Of a stretch of DNA of 64,000 nt, positions 57,220 to 64,000 are shown one piece after another. The notes beneath the pieces were generated by a model. It had not been told where the DNA came from. It saw only the letters and a program-made list of their open reading frames with translations, and did no database searches. Source of the DNA: Anastatus disparis (Eukaryota; Arthropoda; Insecta; Hymenoptera; Eupelmidae); the NCBI GenBank assembly GCA_017163975.1, contig JAFFSR010000292.1:1123501-1187500 (forward strand), read 5' to 3'. Numbering within the stretch: position 1 is the first letter of the stretch; the number at the start of each line of letters is the position of its first letter. The position numbers and the translations under genes were made by a program.

Positions 57220-59748
57220 CTATTTATATGTAACATCGATCACTAAATTCGAAATTTGTTTATATATTGTAGGCAAATACAAAGTATCAGTTTTTAAATT
57301 GATTGCGTTTTTAGATCCGTTGATGTGAAGCATTTCAGAAATTTTTCGTTTTTATAATTATTTTCTTTGTCTAAAATTAATGCTTTAGACCAATCAAACT
57401 CATGAGAAAATTCTCTCATGTGTTCGCCTACTACTGTATTTTTATCAATAGATTTTTTGTGTTCATTGAGTCTTGTTTTGAGAGATCTTTTTGATTCGCC
57501 CACATAGCATGCTGAACAAGATTTACAATTAAATTTGTAAACAATGCCAGTAACATTTTCTTTCTCGAGTTTATCTTTTCTTATTTTTATGACATTATCT
57601 AGTTTTTTATTTATCAATGGAATTGTATTAATGTGAAATTTCTTTAGAGACTTATTACATTGGCTATAGAAACGAGGAATGAATGGTAAAGCTATTGTAC
57701 ATAATGAATTATCGCTTTTAAGATGCCTTGAATTATTCTCTGCTTTGTTATGTTTATGTTTACTCAATCTATCACCAATACAAGACAAAATAAATTTTTC
57801 TGGATAATCGTTTTTTCGCAACAAGTTTTTAACTAATTCAATATTTTTTTCCCGATACCTTGGATTTGACAACAATACCGCTCTATCTATCAAGTTATAG
57901 ATAATGTTTCTTTTTAGTTCTTTTGTGTGATATGATTTAAAATTTAATAATCGAGATGTATTGGTCGATTTTTGGTACCAGTCAGTTATCAAAACATTAT
58001 TCTCTCTAATCAATGTTAAGTCAAGAAAATTGATTTTATTATTTATTTCAATTTCATGAGTAAAATTTAAATGATTGTCATAATTATTAAAAACGTTTAA
58101 CATAACTGTAAGGTTATCTTTATGTATACATGTTATAATGTCATCTACATATCTATAGTAAAATATGGGTTCTATATTATGTTCTAATTTTAAAATGTTT
58201 AAACAATCTTTTTCTAAGTCGTCCATGACAATGTTTGCAAATAGTGGAGAAATGGGTGAACCCATCGGTGTACCATAAATTTGTTTATAAATAACATTGT
58301 TAAAAGAAAAATGTATTATTAAACAAAAACTTTGTCATATCTATAATATCATTAAACGGTATATTACTTTTACGAATACAATCAATACGTTTCTCTAAAC
58401 TTTTCAAAACAAGTTCACATGATACATTTGTGTATAGAGACGAAACATCTAAAGAGAACAATAGAAATCATCTGGTATGACGACGTTTTTGATTTTTTTA
58501 ACAAATTCTACACTATTGTTAATATGTGACTTTGGTAATTTGAGCAGCTTTTTTAAATTATTATATAATGCTTTTGATAGATTGTAAATAGGACTATTTA
58601 TAGTAGAAATAATTGGTCTTAAAGGAATATCAATTTTATGAACCTTTGGTAGTCCATATGCACGAGGTAATACCGTATTAGTTTGTGTCAATTCAATATC
58701 TTTATATGATTTCTCTAGAGCTTCAAAATTACTTAACTTTTTCATGAACTTATAAACTTCTTTTTGTAGGAAGGATAACGGACACTTATTATAGATTTTA
58801 TATGTGTTTGCGTCCGACAATAAAACATTCATTTTTGAATTATAATCTTCTACATTCATGCAAACAGTCAAATTGCCTTTATCCGCTCTAGTGAAAAACA
58901 AAAGATCCTCGTTATCCTTAACAAATTTTTTTTGTGAAAAATAAATCGTTTTTAAATTTCTTGTCTTCCATTGATAAAGGTAACCTGTTCTTTAAATTAT
59001 ATTTAATATTATTTACAATAATTGATCTAACATTGTTCAAATCTATTTCTTTTAGACCTTCTAATTTTGACTCTACATTTTTAATTATATTAACCACATC
59101 CACCTTATCAAAGTTAGATTTTACATTGAATTTTGGACCCAATGAAACAACATTTATAACCTCTTCCGGTAGAGCAGTATTAGAAATATTTTTTATCCAA
59201 TTGTCTTTACTATTTTTAATGTTTAATTCTTCAGTCTGTTTTAATTTTTCACTATATAAGATATTAAATTTTTTGTCTAAAGATTTTGATTTTTTCAAAT
59301 AAATGTTTACACTTTTAATTTCAGTCATTGTGTAAAAATTATCTAAAACACTTTTATCAATCTTTAAATGGTCAATTTTCAATTTTAAAGCATTCAAACG
59401 TTTATGTAAGTATTTTAAGTGTATATAACTGTCATTACACATATATTTAAAAATTCTAACCGACATATTATTGTTAAAATTTAACATTCTATTTTTAAAT
59501 GACTTACTATAAAACTCAAAACTATTTAACGACTTTTCCAATCTCTTCAAATGATTAGGAATCAGTCCCGTTTTTTTACAATTCAGCAAAAATTGATGAT
59601 GTGCGTTAGCTGTTGCAAGATTTATTCTCAACGTTGTCCAATTTTTCAGGTATTGTACTGCGTGAAATCCAAAATTTATAAAGATAAATCCAAAAAAACT
59701 CAATCCTTTTTGAGTGCGGCTCTTTCTAGGTTGTACGCCGGTATACAT
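57220..59748 (-). pseudogene. Penelope copy A: RT + GIY-YIG endonuclease, frameshifted
   Basis: ATG at 59748 (MYTGVQPRKS) is the first start; the open frame reaches further upstream into the terminal repeat without an ATG. N-terminal helices are followed by the Penelope-type RT: TRADKGNL, LPRAYGLPKVHK, PLRPIIS, motif A FSLDVSSLYTNV, GTPMGSPISPLFAN and motif C YRYVDDI. A C-terminal GIY-YIG nuclease has GIVYKFNC, ACYVGESKRSLKTRLNEH and a downstream acidic residue. Relative to the other copies it has an extra T near 58925, a one-base loss near 58466 (shared with copy B), loss of two bases near 58307 and a one-base loss in a T run near 57347. The catalytic motifs are all intact. The enzyme would nick DNA and copy its own RNA at the nick. 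Confidence 0.9.
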
Positions 59749-59782
59749 GATAAAATTTTTTAAATCTCCAAACAATTTGAAA

Positions 59783-60078
59783 GTAGTTATAAGAAACCAA
59801 CCTCTGGGAGATAAGGCCAAATAAGATCCACAAAAAATTAGATCAAATATTTATTTTCAGTTACGTTTCGTTGGTAATATTTCCAACCTCTTCAGACTAT
59901 ACAAAAAAAAAAACTTACAATTAAATAAATAAATTAAAACGCTTACAGTTAAAAATAAATTAAAACACAAATTTTAACATTTCACAATTTGTACATACCT
60001 AAGTTAACATCAATTAAAATTTGTACATGAGGATAACGCTCATTTAGTCAGACTGAAAGTTAAAAGTAAACAAATCGT
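59783..60078 (-). repeat. Penelope pseudo-LTR between copies B and A
   Basis: This matches 56927-57219 nearly base for base, apart from A-run length. It is the 3' untranslated region of copy B and at the same time the 5' leader of copy A. It contains the second hammerhead-like motif. Confidence 0.88.
59858..59895 (-). ncRNA. Hammerhead-ribozyme-like motif, between Penelope copies B and A
   Basis: Identical to the motif at 57001-57038. Because it lies at the B/A border, cleavage there would release copy A RNA at the start of its leader. The two motifs are 2857 bp apart, which defines the unit length of the tandem. Confidence 0.6.
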
Positions 60079-62492
60079 CTATTTATATGTAACATCGATC
60101 ACTAAATTCGAAATTTGTTTATATATTGTAGGCAAATACAAAGTATCAGTTTTTAAATTGATTGCGTTTTTAGATCCGTTGATGTGAAGCATTTCAGAAA
60201 TTTTTCGTTTTTTATAATTATTTTCTTTGTCTAAAATTAATGCTTTAGACCAATCAAACTCATGAGAAAATTCTCTCATGTGTTCGCCTACTACTGTATT
60301 TTTATCAATAGATTTTTTGTGTTCATTGAGTCTTGTTTTGAGAGATCTTTTTGATTCGCCCACATAGCATGCTGAACAAGATTTACAATTAAATTTGTAA
60401 ACAATGCCAGTAACATTTTCTTTCTCGAGTTTATCTTTTCTTATTTTTATGACATTATCTAGTTTTTTATTTATCAATGGAATTGTATTAATGTGAAATT
60501 TCTTTAGAGACTTATTACATTGGCTATAGAAACGAGGAATGAATGGTAAAGCTATTGTACATAATGAATTATCGCTTTTAAGATGCCTTGAATTATTCTC
60601 TGCTTTGTTATGTTTATGTTTACTCAATCTATCACCAATACAAGACAAAATAAATTTTTCTGGATAATCGTTTTTTCGCAACAAGTTTTTAACTAATTCA
60701 ATATTTTTTTCCCGATACCTTGGATTTGACAACAATACCGCTCTATCTATCAAGTTATAGATAATGTTTCTTTTTAGTTCTTTTGTGTGATATGATTTAA
60801 AATTTAATAATCGAGATGTATTGGTCGATTTTTGGTACCAGTCAGTTATCAAAACATTATTCTCTCTAATCAATGTTAAGTCAAGAAAATTGATTTTATT
60901 ATTTATTTCAATTTCATGAGTAAAATTTAAATGATTGTCATAATTATTAAAAACGTTTAACATAACTGTAAGGTTATCTTTATGTATACATGTTATAATG
61001 TCATCTACATATCTATAGTAAAATATGGGTTCTATATTATGTTCTAATTTTAAAATGTTTAAACAATCTTTTTCTAAGTCGTCCATGACAATGTTTGCAA
61101 ATAGTGGAGAAATGGGTGAACCCATCGGTGTACCATAAATTTGTTTATAAATAACATTGTTAAAAGAGAAAAATGTATTATTAAACAAAAACTTTGTCAT
61201 ATCTATAATATCATTAAACGGTATATTACTTTTACGAATACAATCAATACGTTTCTCTAAACTTTTCAAAACAAGTTCACATGATACATTTGTGTATAGA
61301 GACGAAACATCTAAAGAGAACAATAGAAATCATCTGGTATGACGACGTTTTTGATTTTTTTAACAAATTCTACACTATTGTTAATATGTGACTTTGGTAA
61401 TTTGAGCAGCTTTTTTAAATTATTATATAATGCTTTTGATAGATTGTAAATAGGACTATTTATAGTAGAAATAATTGGTCTTAAAGGAATATCAATTTTA
61501 TGAACCTTTGGTAGTCCATATGCACGAGGTAATACCGTATTAGTTTGTGTCAATTCAATATCTTTATATGATTTCTCTAGAGCTTCAAAATTACTTAACT
61601 TTTTCATGAACTTATAAACTTCTTTTTGTAGGAAGGATAACGGACACTTATTATAGATTTTATATGTGTTTGCGTCCGACAATAAAACATTCATTTTTGA
61701 ATTATAATCTTCTACATTCATGCAAACAGTCAAATTGCCTTTATCCGCTCTAGTGAAAAACAAAAGATCCTCGTTATCCTTAACAAATTTTTTTGTGAAA
61801 AATAAATCGTTTTTAAATTTCTTGTCTTCCATTGATAAAGGTAACCTGTTCTTTAAATTATATTTAATATTATTTACAATAATTGATCTAACATTGTTCA
61901 AATCTATTTCTTTTAGACCTTCTAATTTTGACTCTACATTTTTAATTATATTAACCACATCCACCTTATCAAAGTTAGATTTTACATTGAATTTTGGACC
62001 CAATGAAACAACATTTATAACCTCTTCCGGTAGAGCAGTATTAGAAATATTTTTTATCCAATTGTCTTTACTATTTTTAATGTTTAATTCTTCAGTCTGT
62101 TTTAATTTTTCACTATATAAGATATTAAATTTTTTGTCTAAAGATTTTGATTTTTTCAAATAAATGTTTACACTTTTAATTTCAGTCATTGTGTAAAAAT
62201 TATCTAAAACACTTTTATCAATCTTTAAATGGTCAATTTTCAATTTTAAAGCATTCAAACGTTTATGTAAGTATTTTAAGTGTATATAACTGTCATTACA
62301 CATATATTTAAAAATTCTAACCGACATATTATTGTTAAAATTTAACATTCTATTTTTAAATGACTTACTATAAAACTCAAAACTATTTAACGACTTTTCC
62401 AATCTCTTCAAATGATTAGGAATCAGTCCCGTTTTTTTACAATTCAGCAAAAATTGATGATGTGCGTTAGCTGTTGCAAGATTTATTCTCAA
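60079..62492 (-). pseudogene. Penelope copy B: 5'-truncated RT + GIY-YIG endonuclease
   Basis: It starts inside the coding region (LRINLATANAHHQFLLN) at the junction with the inverted copy. The frame is open except for one missing T near 61331, so it reads as two overlapping pieces (62492-61311 and 61323-60079). That same base is missing in copy A but present in copy C. The GIY-YIG part is intact and ends NLVIDVTYK. Domain content is as in copy A. Confidence 0.9.
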
Positions 62493-64000
62493 ATTAGAAG
62501 GTCTAAAAGAAATAGATTTGAACAATGTTAGATCAATTATTGTAAATAATATTAAATATAATTTAAAGAACAGGTTACCTTTATCAATGGAAGACAAGAA
62601 ATTTAAAAACGATTTATTTTTCACAAAAAAATTTGTTAAGGATAACGAGGATCTTTTGTTTTTCACTAGAGCGGATAAAGGCAATTTGACTGTTTGCATG
62701 AATGTAGAAGATTATAATTCAAAAATGAATGTTTTATTGTCGGACGCAAACACATATAAAATCTATAATAAGTGTCCGTTATCCTTCCTACAAAAAGAAG
62801 TTTATAAGTTCATGAAAAAGTTAAGTAATTTTGAAGCTCTAGAGAAATCATATAAAGATATTGAATTGACACAAACTAATACGGTATTACCTCGTGCATA
62901 TGGACTACCAAAGGTTCATAAAATTGATATTCCTTTAAGACCAATTATTTCTACTATAAATAGTCCTATTTACAATCTATCAAAAGCATTATATAATAAT
63001 TTAAAAAAGCTGCTCAAATTACCAAAGTCACATATTAACAATAGTGTAGAATTTGTTAAAAAAATCAAAAACGTCGTCATACCAGATGATTTTCTATTGT
63101 TCTCTTTAGATGTTTCGTCTCTATACACAAATGTATCATGTGAACTTGTTTTGAAAAGTTTAGAGAAACGTATTGATTGTATTCGTAAAAGTAATATACC
63201 GTTTAATGATATTATAGATATGACAAAGTTTTGGTTTAATAATACATTTTTCTCTTTTAACAATGTTATTTATAAACAAATTTATGGTACACCGATGGGT
63301 TCACCCATTTCTCCACTATTTGCAAACATTGTCATGGACGACTTAGAAAAGATTGTTTAAACATTTTAAAATTAGAACATAATATAGAACCCATATTTTA
63401 CTATAGATATGTAGATGACATTATAACATGTATACATAAAGATAACCTTACAGTTATGTTAAACGTTTTTAATAATTATGACAATCATTTAAATTTTACT
63501 CATGAAATTGAAATAAATAATAAAATCAATTTTCTTGACTTAACATTGATTAGAGAGAATAATGTTTTGATAACTGACTGGTACCAAAAATCGACCAATA
63601 CATCTCGATTATTAAATTTTAAATCATATCACACAAAAGAACTAAAAGAAACATTATCTATAACTTGATAGATAGAGCGGTATTGTTGTCAAATCCAAGG
63701 TATCGGGAAAAAATATTGAATTAGTTAAAAACTTGTTGCGAAAAACGATTATCCAGAAAAAATTTATTTTGTCTTGTATTGGTGATAGATTGAGTAAACA
63801 TAAACATAACAAAGCAGAGAATAATTCAAGGCATCTTAAAAGCGATAATTCATTATGTACAATAGCTTTACCATTCATTCCTCGTTTCTATAGCCAATGT
63901 AATAAGTCTCTAAAGAAATTTCACATTAATACAATTCCATTGATAAATAAAAAACTAGATAATGTCATAAAAATAAGAAAAGATAAACTCGAGAAAGAAA
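62490..64000 (+). pseudogene. Penelope copy C: inverted, 5'-truncated, runs off edge
   Basis: It begins at LEGLKEIDLNN and reads plus strand. The N-terminal RT part is open through motif A and GTPMGSPISPLFAN, including the base that A and B have lost near VIPDDF. It then breaks at four A runs, each one base shorter than in A and B: about 63348, 63645, 63707 and 63743. One substitution changes Leu to Trp in KFWFNNT. The nuclease domain lies beyond the edge. The junction with copy B shares a few bases (TCAA), as in template switching or end joining at microhomology. Confidence 0.88.

Larger units (their letters stand above)
56927..64000. mobile_element. Penelope-like element complex: tandem plus inverted copies
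   Basis: Three copies of one element: copy A (56927-59782, minus), copy B (59783-62492, minus, same orientation, 5'-truncated) and copy C (from about 62490, plus, 5'-truncated, running off the edge). The end of B doubles as the 5' terminal repeat of A, so A is the complete unit, flanked on both sides by the same roughly 300-bp sequence (a pseudo-LTR). Tandem partial copies with an inverted truncated one are the known layout of Penelope-like elements. B and C form a palindrome with arms of about 1.5 kb around a spacer of about 560 bp. Confidence 0.9.

Noticed and set aside
58934..59302. Plus-strand open frame inside the Penelope region
   Set aside because: It is the antisense of the well-supported RT frame.
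62500..62699. N-terminal extension of the minus-strand frame beginning MQTVKLPL
   Set aside because: It is antisense sequence of the inverted copy C, fused by the palindrome; not a real protein end.

Overview
The window looks like part of an insect nuclear genome. It is strongly AT-rich, genes are sparse and split by introns, and the gene families are insect ones: a divergent ionotropic receptor, a CYP9-type cytochrome P450 and a secreted type-B carboxylesterase. The transposons are BEL/Pao, jockey-like LINE, CACTA/EnSpm, Penelope-like, piggyBac-type MITE and a tRNA-derived SINE. A hymenopteran is my best guess from the P450 and from overall sequence style, but nothing in the window proves the order.

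Layout. 1-24.9 kb is mostly non-coding. It holds a broken ionotropic-receptor relic (5.46-6.4 kb), several fold-back elements, minisatellites (including an 830-bp CCCATC-rich array at 21.9-22.7 kb), a long (ATT)n run and a SINE. Three short stretches look like exons of an unrecognised plus-strand host gene (14.35, 18.28 and 20.56 kb). 24.9-27.2 kb is a complete three-exon ionotropic receptor on the minus strand (625 aa). 28.3-29.8 kb is an intronless CYP9-like gene broken by one stop and one frameshift. 34.1-37.6 kb is an intact six-exon secreted carboxylesterase (555 aa), whose first intron holds a fold-back element and a SINE copy.

From 39.8 kb to the right edge almost everything is nested transposable elements. 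A 5'-truncated jockey-like LINE (39.85-42.78 kb, with a target-site duplication of about 11 bp) lies just left of a BEL/Pao LTR retrotransposon (42.95-56.93 kb). A 6.9-kb CACTA/EnSpm-like DNA transposon (46.49-53.35 kb) sits in the BEL pol frame between protease and reverse transcriptase. It carries a tnp2-like transposase and an intact eight-exon gene of unknown function (492 aa). The BEL 3' LTR is cut after 331 bp by a Penelope-like retroelement complex (56.93 kb to beyond the edge): one complete copy, a tandem truncated copy, and a third inverted copy that makes a palindrome with arms of about 1.5 kb. The Penelope terminal repeats carry hammerhead-ribozyme-like motifs.

The parts that work together are element-internal: gag, protease, RT/RNase H and integrase of BEL; transposase plus accessory protein of the CACTA element; RT, GIY-YIG nuclease and ribozyme of the Penelope-like element. 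The host genes (receptor, P450, esterase) fit chemosensory and detoxification families but show no sign of a shared pathway. Exon boundaries were placed by hand from splice signals and reading-frame continuity; no search or alignment program was run.
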